DNA of 64,000 nt from Erysipelotrichaceae bacterium. GTDB taxonomy: Bacteria; Bacillota_I; Bacilli_A; RFN20; CAG-826. The translations under genes were made by a program, and so were the position numbers. Positions 7,884 to 14,544 of the stretch are shown here, piece by piece. A model generated the notes under the pieces. The model saw nothing but the letters and a program-made list of their open reading frames with translations. It had not been told where the DNA came from and did no database searches. Positions within the stretch are counted from its first letter, which is position 1; the number at the start of each line of letters is the position of its first letter. The DNA lies in contig SVBF01000014.1 of assembly GCA_015058945.1 (NCBI GenBank), positions 89,677-153,676 of the forward strand, written 5' to 3'.

Positions 7884-8080
7884 TATTGGTTACCTCCGAA
7901 AGCTTCTTTCAACATTTGGATGAGTCGTCCGGCGGCGAGGTCTTCCAAGGAGAGGAAGAGGGCCGCGATGCCGGCGATGATGACGACCACGATGATGGTC
8001 GGGATGAGGACGTCGCGCTTGGGCCAGCGGATGCGCTTGCCTTCCTTCACGACTTCTTTGACGTACTTCTTAGGGGTCAT
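7883..8080 (-). CDS. secE: Preprotein translocase subunit SecE
   Basis: The 65-residue protein has the short form of SecE seen in Gram-positive bacteria: an amphipathic N-terminal helix with KEVVKEGKRIRWPKRD, followed by one membrane segment (about 27-45, IIVVVIIAGIAALFL). The conserved W-P pair before the membrane helix is the family signature. It stabilises SecY in the translocon. A clear AGGAGG precedes the ATG, 11 bases after rpmG. Confidence 0.95.
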   Translation of the reverse strand: MTPKKYVKEVVKEGKRIRWPKRDVLIPTIIVVVIIAGIAALFLSLEDLAAGRLIQMLKEAFGGNQ

Positions 8081-8091
8081 GAATCCTCCTT

Positions 8092-8241
8092 TTACTTACT
8101 TTCCTTATGCAAGGTGTGCTTGCCGCATTGGGGGCAGAATTTGCTGAGCTCCCGACGCGAGGGATCGTCGCTGCGCTTACTGGTGGTGTAGTTGCGGCTG
8201 AGGCATTCTTCGCAAATCAAAAAAACCTTTTTCCTTGCCAT
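8092..8241 (-). CDS. rpmG: Ribosomal protein L33
   Basis: This 49-residue gene encodes [18 protein letters not shown] and ends [14 protein letters not shown]. The four cysteines (CEEC and CPQC) form the zinc ribbon of the C-plus type of L33, and the position before secE is the standard one in Bacilli. Start and stop were read directly: cat at 8239-8241 and tta at 8092-8094. The -10 TAGGAT ends 6 bases before the ATG with no Shine-Dalgarno site, so the rpmG-secE-nusG transcript should be leaderless. Confidence 0.95.
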   Translation of the reverse strand: MARKKVFLICEECLSRNYTTSKRSDDPSRRELSKFCPQCGKHTLHKESK

Positions 8242-8247
8242 GGCTAT

Positions 8248-8318
8248 ATCCTACTTTCAGCGTGTCATATCGTAGGCGTGTTTCGTGCGCTTGTCAATAA
8301 CCCGCGAGCGAGTATCCT
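8248..8318. promoter_or_regulatory. Divergent promoters for rpmG (minus) and the acetyltransferase (plus)
   Basis: Minus strand: -10 TAGGAT at 8248-8253, 6 bases from the rpmG ATG. Plus strand: -35 TTGTCA at 8291-8296, 16-base spacer, -10 TATCCT at 8313-8318, 7 bases from the ATG at 8326. Both transcripts would lack a leader. Confidence 0.6.
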
Positions 8319-8325
8319 AAAACCC

Positions 8326-8847
8326 ATGAGAGCGATTTTGGAAACGGAGCGCTTGTTGCTCCGACCGATGGAACTCGGCGACGCCGAAGCCATGTTTCGT
8401 AACTGGGCGAGTGACCCGGAAGTGACGAAATATCTGATGTGGAACCCACATCCGGATATCTCCATGACCGAGTATGTCCTCGGCCGATTCGAAGAGGAAT
8501 ACAAAGATCCGAAGACGGTCCGTTTCGGCATCGTGGAAAAGAAAAGCGGGGAGTTATTCGGTTGCATCGACGTCGTCCGTTACGTCGGTGACATCCCCGA
8601 GATCGGCTATTGCAGTTCCCGTCGTTTTTGGGGTAACGGATACATGACCGAAGCCGCGGGGAAAGTCATCGAATACCTCAAGGAGATCGGCCACAAGAAA
8701 GTGATCATCTCCGCCCAGGTGGAGAACATAGCCTCCAACCGCGTCATCCAAAAACTTGGCTTGGTTTTCAAGCGGCAAGAAGAGATAACCTTGGCCTTAA
8801 AAAACAACAAGGTCGTCACGGTCAACATCTATGAAAAAACCCTGTAA
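8326..8847 (+). CDS. GNAT-family N-acetyltransferase (RimJ/RimL-like)
   Basis: The 173-residue protein starts MRAILETERLLLRPMELGDAE, the typical opening of RimJ/RimL-type acetyltransferases, and carries YCSSRRFWGNGYMTEA, a variant of the acetyl-CoA pyrophosphate-binding loop (Q/RxxGxG/A). The segment IISAQVENIASNRVIQKLGL is the conserved motif B region. The substrate is unknown; relatives modify protein N-termini or antibiotics. The frame remains open upstream to 8107, but that stretch lies antisense to rpmG, and the ATG at 8326 follows a good promoter. Confidence 0.85.
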   Translation: MRAILETERLLLRPMELGDAEAMFRNWASDPEVTKYLMWNPHPDISMTEYVLGRFEEEYKDPKTVRFGIVEKKSGELFGCIDVVRYVGDIPEIGYCSSRRFWGNGYMTEAAGKVIEYLKEIGHKKVIISAQVENIASNRVIQKLGLVFKRQEEITLALKNNKVVTVNIYEKTL

Positions 8848-8867
8848 ATCCAGGATATTTTCTTCGA

Positions 8868-9470
8868 CTAATTCGGGATTTCCTTATTGACGCGGTCCAT
8901 CTCGTTTTCGACGTCCGCGAAGAAGGATGCGCTGGGATTTCTAAGGAACGAAGGCCCGTAAACTTCCTTGTAGAAGAGGAAGAAAGCCTGGGCGAAACTT
9001 AGCAGCGTGAGCTCTGCCGTCTCTAACGGAACCATGTCGTGGTTGTCCTGGTTTTGAGAGAGGATGAGCGAGGCGATTTCCTCGGCGGTCGCGACCACGA
9101 GGAGGCCGTAATTATCCTTTAACGCGTCGAGGATGACGGGGTGTTCCTCGGCGACCCATTTGATGTAGTCGCGGGTGTTAGTGCCGCCTTTGACGATGTC
9201 CTCTGCGGACATGCCGAGGCGGATGCTCGTTGCCGCTTCGGAAAGGGCGCGCGGCTTGAAGGAAGGGCCGAGGTCGCTCGCCGCCGCGGCGGTGATTTCC
9301 TTGCCGGCGTTTTCCTTGGCGAAAAGGTTATCGAAAAGGAAACTGCTCGCGGCGAGGATGACATTGGCGTCGTCGACGGTGGAAGGGGTGGGGCGATAGC
9401 GAAGCCAAGAGGAACAGAGGTAATCGAAGGCCTCTTGGAGTTCATGGTAAAGCTTCAGGGATTTGGTCAT
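8868..9470 (-). CDS. Uncharacterised protein
   Basis: I do not recognise this 200-residue protein. It begins MTKSLKLYHELQEAFDYLC, is mostly helical by eye, lacks a signal peptide and membrane segments, and has no cysteine or histidine cluster suggesting metal binding. The start at 9470 is chosen because the minus-strand -10 TACGAT ends 6 bases before it, with TTGCCT 17 bases upstream. The longer frame to 9566 would read through the promoter. It is a single-gene unit divergent from the phosphodiesterase and convergent with the acetyltransferase. Confidence 0.65.
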   Translation of the reverse strand: MTKSLKLYHELQEAFDYLCSSWLRYRPTPSTVDDANVILAASSFLFDNLFAKENAGKEITAAAASDLGPSFKPRALSEAATSIRLGMSAEDIVKGGTNTRDYIKWVAEEHPVILDALKDNYGLLVVATAEEIASLILSQNQDNHDMVPLETAELTLLSFAQAFFLFYKEVYGPSFLRNPSASFFADVENEMDRVNKEIPN

Positions 9471-9476
9471 GGGGAA

Positions 9477-9527
9477 ATCGTATGCCCCCGCTTGGCCTAA
9501 GGCAAGAGAGGAGCGCGGGGATATAAT
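9477..9527. promoter_or_regulatory. Two divergent leaderless promoters with overlapping -35 boxes
   Basis: Minus strand: -35 TTGCCT (9500-9505), 17-base spacer, -10 TACGAT (9477-9482), start codon at 9470. Plus strand: -35-like AAGGCA (9499-9504), 17-base spacer, -10 TATAAT (9522-9527), start codon at 9535. The two -35 boxes share the same bases, so only one polymerase can bind at a time. Confidence 0.6.
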
Positions 9528-9534
9528 CATGGGG

Positions 9535-10062
9535 ATGGGCTCGCTTGGTGACCTGAAATACCTCATCTTTTCCGACCTCCACGGATCCAGTGGGGGACTC
9601 GATTTGCTGTCTCAGGCGATCGAAAGGGAAAAGCCGGACGTCATCCTTAACCTTGGGGATGTCTTATATGGCGCTTATGACCAAGACGCGAACGCCTGCG
9701 TGGACTACCTATCTTCGATCCACTCCAGGGTTTTGGCGGTGCAGGGGAACTGCGATTTCCCCACCGACGCGATGCGCTTAATGACCGACTTACGCGATGA
9801 GCGGACGCTCGTGGTTTCCGGGCATCGCCTCTATTTCCGCCACGTCCCTTTTTGGCGGGATTTCGCGGTAGGGGACATCGCGGTGAACGGGCATACCCAC
9901 GTCAAATGCCTCTATGAGGAAAGCGGCGTCTATTTCCTCAACCCCGGTTCCATCGGCAAGCCGCGCGACGATGGCCCCGGCTATGCGTTGATCCATCAAG
10001 GTGAGCTATCGTTGGTGGACGCAAGAAGCGGTGTGACGATTAAATCTCTCCCGCTGGAATGA
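9535..10062 (+). CDS. Metallophosphoesterase, YfcE/MJ0936 family
   Basis: This small calcineurin-like phosphodiesterase (175 residues) has the metal-binding set in order: SDLHGSSGG (residues about 12-20), LNLGDVLYG, VQGNCDF, and NGHTHVKCL near residue 120, ending in FLNPGSIGKPRDDG, the YfcE-subfamily signature. The usual GNHD is replaced by GNCD, as in other YfcE proteins. Activity on artificial phosphodiesters is known for the family, but the natural substrate is not. An ATG at 9529 is also possible, but the ATG at 9535 is 7 bases from the -10, matching the spacing of other genes here. Confidence 0.85.
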   Translation: MGSLGDLKYLIFSDLHGSSGGLDLLSQAIEREKPDVILNLGDVLYGAYDQDANACVDYLSSIHSRVLAVQGNCDFPTDAMRLMTDLRDERTLVVSGHRLYFRHVPFWRDFAVGDIAVNGHTHVKCLYEESGVYFLNPGSIGKPRDDGPGYALIHQGELSLVDARSGVTIKSLPLE

Positions 10063-10203
10063 ACCCGTTGTCAGGGTTTCCTGGCGCCGCTCGATTTTAG
10101 ATGAAATGAATTTCAGTGAAAAATTTTTCATCTTAGAAAACCTCGGTTTTGCGATGAGGTTCGCCTCTATTGCCAAAGGCATAGATAAAACAGCGAAAAG
10201 GAG

Positions 10204-10209
10204 TATCAT
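10204..10209 (+). promoter_or_regulatory. Putative -10 box for the mgtC-like gene
   Basis: TATCAT ends 8 bases before the ATG at 10218. No good -35 is visible. A hairpin AGATGAAA/TTTCATCT lies upstream at about 10099-10135. Confidence 0.35.
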
Positions 10210-10217
10210 TTAGGTAC

Positions 10218-10960
10218 ATGTTGACCACGTTTGATCAAAAACTCGCCGAATACTTGAACGGTTATCAAGTCAATGGTTGGCCCGTAGGCAATCTGATCCT
10301 CGTCATGATCGCCTTGGTCCTTTCGATGCTCCTTTGCGGCGCGGTCGGTCTCGAGCGCGAAATCCGCGGACGTTCCGCCGGTCTTCGCACCCACCTACTC
10401 TCGGCATGGGCAGTTGCGTCGTCATGATCGTCTCCATCTATGGTTTTCCGAGCCAAGACAGTGCAAGCCGCGACGTGGCCCGTCTCGCCGCTCAGGTCGT
10501 CTCCGGCGTCGGCTTTTTGGGTGCCGGCGCGATCATCTACCATAACGCCGGCGCGAAAGGTTTAACCACCGCGGGCACCATCTGGCTCTCGATGGCCATC
10601 GGTTTAGCCTGCGGCTCGATGAACTTCATCCTCGCCTTTGGCGCGACCATCATCATCATGTTCGTCCTTTTGGGCCTTCGCGGTCTGGAGCGTCGCATCG
10701 CCGCGAAGAACCCGACCGTCATCGTCGCCGCCCCGGCGGAACTCCCGGTTCTGTCGATGATTTTGAGCGAGTGCGAGAAATTCAATTGCACCTGCACCAA
10801 TATCGTGAGCGAGCGTATCATCCGCGATGGCAAAGAGCTCATTCAGATCACCTTCAAGGCCTATTCCAAGAAGCCGGATGATTTCGACACGGCCTCTTTC
10901 TCCGAGTCACTGCGCCTACGCACCTCGGCCCAATACGTCCAGGTGATGGACCACCGTTAA
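10218..10960 (+). pseudogene. MgtC/SapB-family membrane protein, frameshifted
   Basis: The first 62 codons give an MgtC N-terminus (MLLCGAVGLEREIRGRSAGLRTHLL); the frame then breaks and resumes one base out of phase as GMGSCVVMIVSIYGF. It continues through membrane helices (VVSGVGFLGAGAIIY, TTAGTIWLSMAIGLACG) to a C-terminal ACT-like domain. Family members read GLRTH followed by L-V-G-M-G-S, so restoring one base near 10400 (after CTACTC) gives an intact protein of about 247 residues. MgtC proteins modulate membrane energetics and survival under low magnesium. The break is either a real mutation or an assembly error. The rest of the gene looks undegraded, which favours a recent or technical cause. 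Confidence 0.85.
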
Positions 10961-10976
10961 TCAAAACGAGAATCAT

Positions 10977-10999
10977 GACGCCCTAGGCGTCTTTTCTTT
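10977..10999 (+). terminator. Rho-independent terminator after the mgtC-like gene
   Basis: GACGCC and GGCGTC pair around the loop CTA and are followed by TTTTCTTT. Confidence 0.85.
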
Positions 11000-11020
11000 A
11001 TGCTGCTAGGGGATATTCCC

Positions 11021-11048
11021 TTGTCAACTTTCGACCCCTTTATATAAT
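11021..11048 (+). promoter_or_regulatory. Promoter for the small lipoprotein (leaderless type)
   Basis: -35 TTGTCA (11021-11026), 16-base spacer, -10 TATAAT (11043-11048), and the ATG follows 6 bases later at 11055. Confidence 0.75.
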
Positions 11049-11054
11049 GGGCGT

Positions 11055-11510
11055 ATGAAAGTAGCCCGCGCCTCACTTTTGACTTTATTTGCCGTGATGC
11101 CGTTATTTTCCTGTGGCCCTCAGTACACTGACGTGGATATTTATCCGGATAATTATTCCTATCAGGACGGTAAGAATCTCATCACGCTGAAGAGCGTCGA
11201 CTATCAGGGCGGTTTTTCCTGTGTGGTGAAGATGGATGTCCAAGAGGACGAGTATTACCTTTGGGACATCAAGGAGATCCCGCGGCTGACCAATCTTGAT
11301 ACCAAGCTGGATTTTTCGTTGACCGCTAAGGACGACGTGGACCTACGCCCGTTCCCCACGTATCGCGAACGGATGATCACTTTTAGGAACAGTGTGGGCA
11401 ATTTCGCCACGTCCCCGTTCTCAACAGGGGAGAACCAACGGTGGGTTTTCTCCTTCCGTTATCGCGCCCATCGCTTCCTCTTCCACCTCGAACCACCTTC
11501 CGAAATCTGA
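11055..11510 (+). CDS. Small lipoprotein of unknown function
   Basis: The 151-residue protein has a type II signal peptide: Lys and Arg near the start, a hydrophobic core, and the lipobox LFSC with Cys20 as the lipid-modified residue. The mature part (YTDVDIYPDNYSYQDGKN and on) looks beta-rich and has only one further cysteine. I recognise no family. It is a single-gene unit bounded by terminators on both sides, and would be anchored on the outer face of the membrane. Confidence 0.75.
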   Translation: MKVARASLLTLFAVMPLFSCGPQYTDVDIYPDNYSYQDGKNLITLKSVDYQGGFSCVVKMDVQEDEYYLWDIKEIPRLTNLDTKLDFSLTAKDDVDLRPFPTYRERMITFRNSVGNFATSPFSTGENQRWVFSFRYRAHRFLFHLEPPSEI

Positions 11511-11535
11511 TCCCTGCCCGTCAGGGATTTTTCTT
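11510..11535 (+). terminator. Rho-independent terminator after the small lipoprotein
   Basis: ATCCCTG and CAGGGAT pair around CCCGT and are followed by TTTTTCTTT. The stem overlaps the stop codon. Confidence 0.85.
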
Positions 11536-11573
11536 TGCTAAGCCAGGCGATCGAAAAGTCGTGAAATTTTTTG

Positions 11574-11603
11574 TTGACACGCATATGTCGCCACGCGTAA
11601 CAT
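11574..11603 (+). promoter_or_regulatory. Promoter of the L11-L1 operon
   Basis: Consensus -35 TTGACA (11574-11579), 18-base spacer, -10 TAACAT (11598-11603). A leader of about 85 bases follows, with a GGACC/GGTCC hairpin near 11635-11653, which could be an L11 or L1 control site. Confidence 0.65.
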
Positions 11604-11696
11604 ACTCGAGCGCATATTTAGCGCAATGCGTGGGAGGACCTTGACGAGGGTCCGCAAAACCACTGCATGAAAATTCTAGAAAAAGGAGGAATTTCC

Positions 11697-12107
11697 ATGA
11701 GAAAGAAGATTACCAAAGTCGTCAAAATGGAACTCCCCGGTGGCGATGCCCACCCGGGACCGAAGCTGGCTTCCGCCGGCGTCAACATGGCCAAGTTCTG
11801 CACCGACTTCAACGCGAAGACCGGTGACCGTCGTGGCCAAGTCGTTCCTGTCATCATCACGGCCTACGAAGACAAGTCCTACGACTTCGTCATCAAGACC
11901 ACCCCTGTCGCCCCGCTCATCTTGAAAGCGGCCGGCATCGACAAGGGCGCCGGCAACCAGAAGAGCGTCGCCGGCAAGATCACGAAAGCCCAGCTCCGCG
12001 AGATCGCCGAGTACAAGCTTCCCGACCTCAACACTGAGGACGTCGAAGCCGCCGAGCGCGTCATCGCCGGCACCTGCCGTCAGATGGGCATCGCGATCGT
12101 CGACTAA
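11697..12107 (+). CDS. rplK: Ribosomal protein L11
   Basis: The 136-residue large-subunit protein binds the GTPase-associated region of 23S rRNA. The start at 11697 follows a strong AAAGGAGG. The C-terminal rRNA-binding domain is normal. The N-terminal part reads PGPKLASAGVNMAKF where most bacteria have PPVGPALGQxGVN, so about four residues are missing from the proline-rich segment that contacts thiostrepton and is needed for RelA activation in other bacteria. From memory, mycoplasma L11 proteins have the same short form (PGPALASxGIN). It is followed after 14 bases by rplA. Confidence 0.95.
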   Translation: MRKKITKVVKMELPGGDAHPGPKLASAGVNMAKFCTDFNAKTGDRRGQVVPVIITAYEDKSYDFVIKTTPVAPLILKAAGIDKGAGNQKSVAGKITKAQLREIAEYKLPDLNTEDVEAAERVIAGTCRQMGIAIVD

Positions 12108-12121
12108 GAGGAGGAACCGCA

Positions 12122-12814
12122 ATGAAAAAGTTAGCCAAGAAATACGAAGCGGCCCTCAAGAAGGTCGATTCCGCGAAGCTTTATAGCCTTGAAGAGGCCG
12201 CAAAGCTCGTCAAGGAGACCAGCAGCGCGAAGTTTGACGCTTCCGTCGACATCTCCTTCAAACTCAACGTCAACCCCACCCTCGCCGATCAGCTCATCCG
12301 CGGCACCATCACGTTGCCCCACGGAAACGGCAAGACCAAGAAGATCCTCGTCGTTACCAACACCAAGCTTGACGAAGCTAAGGAAGCCGGCGCCGATTTC
12401 TTCGGAGGCAAGGAGATCCTCGAAAAGATCGCCCGCGAGAACTGGTTTGACTTCGACATCATCGTGGCCACCCCGGACATGATGGGCGAACTCGGTAAGA
12501 TGGGCCGCGTCCTCGGACCTAAAGGCCTCATGCCGAACCCCAAGACCGGCACCGTCACGATGGACATCAAAGGCGCCATCGCCGACATCAAGCGTGGTAA
12601 GATCGCTTACCGCGTCGACCGCGATGGCAACCTCGCCATGGGCATCGGCCGCGTCTCCTTCGACGAAGGCAAGCTCGTGGAGAACCTCACCGCGATCACC
12701 GACGCCATCGTCAAATCGCGCCCCTCGACCGTCAAGGGTACCTACATCCTAAACGCGGTCATCTCCTCGACGATGGGTCCCGCCATCGCCATCACCTTCC
12801 CCGGAAGGAACTAA
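12122..12814 (+). CDS. rplA: Ribosomal protein L1
   Basis: L1 (230 residues) forms the mobile stalk near the E site and can repress its own operon. The signature region RVLGPKGLMPNPKTGTVT near residue 135 is intact, and the two-domain arrangement and length are normal. GAGGAGG-like sequence precedes the ATG. A noncoding leader of 140 bases separates it from rplJ. Confidence 0.97.
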   Translation: MKKLAKKYEAALKKVDSAKLYSLEEAAKLVKETSSAKFDASVDISFKLNVNPTLADQLIRGTITLPHGNGKTKKILVVTNTKLDEAKEAGADFFGGKEILEKIARENWFDFDIIVATPDMMGELGKMGRVLGPKGLMPNPKTGTVTMDIKGAIADIKRGKIAYRVDRDGNLAMGIGRVSFDEGKLVENLTAITDAIVKSRPSTVKGTYILNAVISSTMGPAIAITFPGRN

Positions 12815-12954
12815 TCACTTCGGTGAATCGCTTGATATACCTAAGATAGCCGGGGGCACGTGCCTTAATAAAACCACCCTGCTGAGGCAAACATTCACAA
12901 CACTTCACTAGTTATATCGAAGCATCACATACAAACAGAAAGGAGGTACATACC
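12815..12954 (+). ncRNA. L10 leader (ribosomal protein autoregulatory element)
   Basis: The gap before rplJ contains the conserved L10-leader core, read at 12843-12889: a GATAGCCGGGGGCA arm, a TTAATAAAACCA internal segment, and CCTGCTGAGGCA closing it, as in Rfam's L10_leader. L10-L12 complex binding to this kink-turn structure represses rplJ-rplL in Bacilli. A clear AAAGGAGG follows at about 12940. Confidence 0.8.
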
Positions 12955-13449
12955 ATGAACCAGCAAGTTCTCTCAGCCAAGAAGGAAACCGTCGCCGAGA
13001 TCGAGAAGTCGGTCAAGGAATCCGGTTCCATCACGGTCGTCTCCTACCAAGGTCTCACCGTCGCCGAGATGCAAGAACTCCGCCGCACGCTCCACAAGCA
13101 AGGCTCGTCCCTCGTCGTTTACAAGAACACCTTGGTCCGCCGTGCCCTCGAGGAAGGCAATCTCCCTTCCTTAGGAGACCTGCTCAACGGTCCGAACGGA
13201 TTCGTCTTCTCCAAGGAGATCGCCGAAGGACCTAAGGCGCTCGTCAAGTTCGCCCGTGCCCACGAAGCCCTCGTGGTCAAAGGTGGCCTCGTCGAAGGCA
13301 AAGTCCTCGACGCCGACGGAGTCAAGGAAGTGTCCAAGCTTCCGGACAAGAACGGCCTCATCGCTATGTTCCTATCGTGCCTCAACGCACCCATCACCAA
13401 GTTCGCGGCCACCGTCAAGGCGCTCGCGGAGAAAGGCCAGCCGGCCTAA
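12955..13449 (+). CDS. rplJ: Ribosomal protein L10
   Basis: The 164-residue protein anchors the L12 stalk to 23S rRNA and L11. The N-terminal rRNA-binding domain shows YQGLTVAEMQELRRTLHKQGS and YKNTLVRRALEEG, which are standard, and the C-terminal helix that binds L12 dimers is present (ITKFAATVKALAEKG). It is preceded by the L10 leader and followed after 27 bases by rplL. Confidence 0.97.
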   Translation: MNQQVLSAKKETVAEIEKSVKESGSITVVSYQGLTVAEMQELRRTLHKQGSSLVVYKNTLVRRALEEGNLPSLGDLLNGPNGFVFSKEIAEGPKALVKFARAHEALVVKGGLVEGKVLDADGVKEVSKLPDKNGLIAMFLSCLNAPITKFAATVKALAEKGQPA

Positions 13450-13476
13450 TTGCCCATTTGAAAGGAGAATTCAACA

Positions 13477-13854
13477 ATGGCTAAACTCACCAACGAAGAA
13501 ATCATCGCCTCCTTGAAGGAGATGACTGTCCTCGAGCTCAATGAGCTCGTCAAGGCCGTCGAGGCCGAATTCGGCGTCACCGCCGCCGTCGCGACCGCCG
13601 CCGCCGCTCCCGCCGAGGAAGAGGCCCCCGTCGACAAGGGACCCGCTGAGGTCTCCCTCATCCTCAAGTCCTGCGGCGCTTCCAAAGTCGCCGTCATCAA
13701 AGCCGTTCAGGCCATCACCGGCCTCGGCCTCATGGACGCCAAGAAGCTCGTCGACGCCGCCCCGAGCCCGATCAAGGAGCACATCTCCCCGGTCGAAGCC
13801 GAGGAACACAAGAAGGCTCTCGTCGCCGCCGGCGCCGAAGTCGAGATCAAGTAA
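13477..13854 (+). CDS. rplL: Ribosomal protein L7/L12
   Basis: The 125-residue stalk protein recruits translational GTPases. It has an N-terminal dimerisation helix pair, an Ala/Pro-rich hinge at about 36-55, and the C-terminal domain with [20 protein letters not shown] and the conserved EAKKLVD-type helix (here DAKKLVD). It has a good AAAGGAG site and ends shortly before a strong hairpin. Confidence 0.97.
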   Translation: MAKLTNEEIIASLKEMTVLELNELVKAVEAEFGVTAAVATAAAAPAEEEAPVDKGPAEVSLILKSCGASKVAVIKAVQAITGLGLMDAKKLVDAAPSPIKEHISPVEAEEHKKALVAAGAEVEIK

Positions 13855-13878
13855 TCTCACCTTCATCCATTTATCGCA

Positions 13879-13920
13879 CCCGCTCTAGGAGAATATCCTG
13901 GGGCGGGGTTTGCCGCTTTT
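13879..13920 (+). terminator. Terminator or attenuator between rplL and rsmC-like gene
   Basis: A 12-pair stem (CCCGCTCTAGGA with TCCTGGGGCGGG, three G-T pairs) closes a GAATA loop and is followed by GTTTGCCGCTTTTT. The T tract is split, so some read-through into the rpoBC operon is likely, as in other bacteria. Confidence 0.65.
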
Positions 13921-13937
13921 AAGGAGACTATCGCCCG

Positions 13938-14534
13938 ATGCCACAATACTTCGATAACGTCGAAACATTGGCCCACGAAGACATCTCCTTCAGCTATACG
14001 CTATTCGGGGAGCGATTCACCCTGAAAAGCGACGCCGGGGTATTCAGCAAAGATGGCCTCGACGATGGTAGCAGACTGCTGCTGGAAACCATCGCCAAGA
14101 CCGATCTTGGACGAAACATCCTCGACCTCGGATGCGGAGTGGGGCCCATTGGGCTCACCCTCGCCGCCTTCGATAAGACTCGGCGCCTGACCCTCGCCGA
14201 CGTCAACCTGCGGGCCTTGGAATGCTGCAAAGTTAACGCCAAAGCCCTCGGACTTGAAGACCGGGTCACCATCATCCCCTCTGATGTTTATTCGAACATC
14301 ACCGACACATTCTCCACCATTGTGACCAATCCGCCGATCAGGGCGGGCAAAAAGGTCACATACGCGATGTACGCGGGCGCATTGAGCCATCTTAATGAAG
14401 GCGGCTCGTTGATCCTAGTCATCCGCAAAGCGCAGGGGGCACCCTCCTGCCAGCGTTATCTCGAAACCTTATATAAAGAGGTTACGTGCGTAGCGCAACA
14501 CAAAGGATATCGCATCCTCATCGCGAAAAAATAA
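13938..14534 (+). CDS. RsmC-like class I methyltransferase (YbxB)
   Basis: The 198-residue AdoMet-dependent methyltransferase has motif I ILDLGCGVGPIGLTLA and the catalytic NPPIRAGK motif typical of the RsmC family, whose E. coli member methylates G1207 of 16S rRNA. It is about half the length of E. coli RsmC, as in Bacillus YbxB, which lies at the same place between rplL and rpoB. It is therefore the conserved genome neighbour rather than an insertion. rpoB follows after 10 bases. Confidence 0.92.
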   Translation: MPQYFDNVETLAHEDISFSYTLFGERFTLKSDAGVFSKDGLDDGSRLLLETIAKTDLGRNILDLGCGVGPIGLTLAAFDKTRRLTLADVNLRALECCKVNAKALGLEDRVTIIPSDVYSNITDTFSTIVTNPPIRAGKKVTYAMYAGALSHLNEGGSLILVIRKAQGAPSCQRYLETLYKEVTCVAQHKGYRILIAKK

Positions 14535-14544
14535 GGAGTACCAC

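Noticed and set aside
10063..10217. Possible magnesium (M-box) riboswitch before the mgtC-like gene
   Set aside because: The region has one AT-rich hairpin but none of the conserved M-box core blocks, and the gene appears leaderless.
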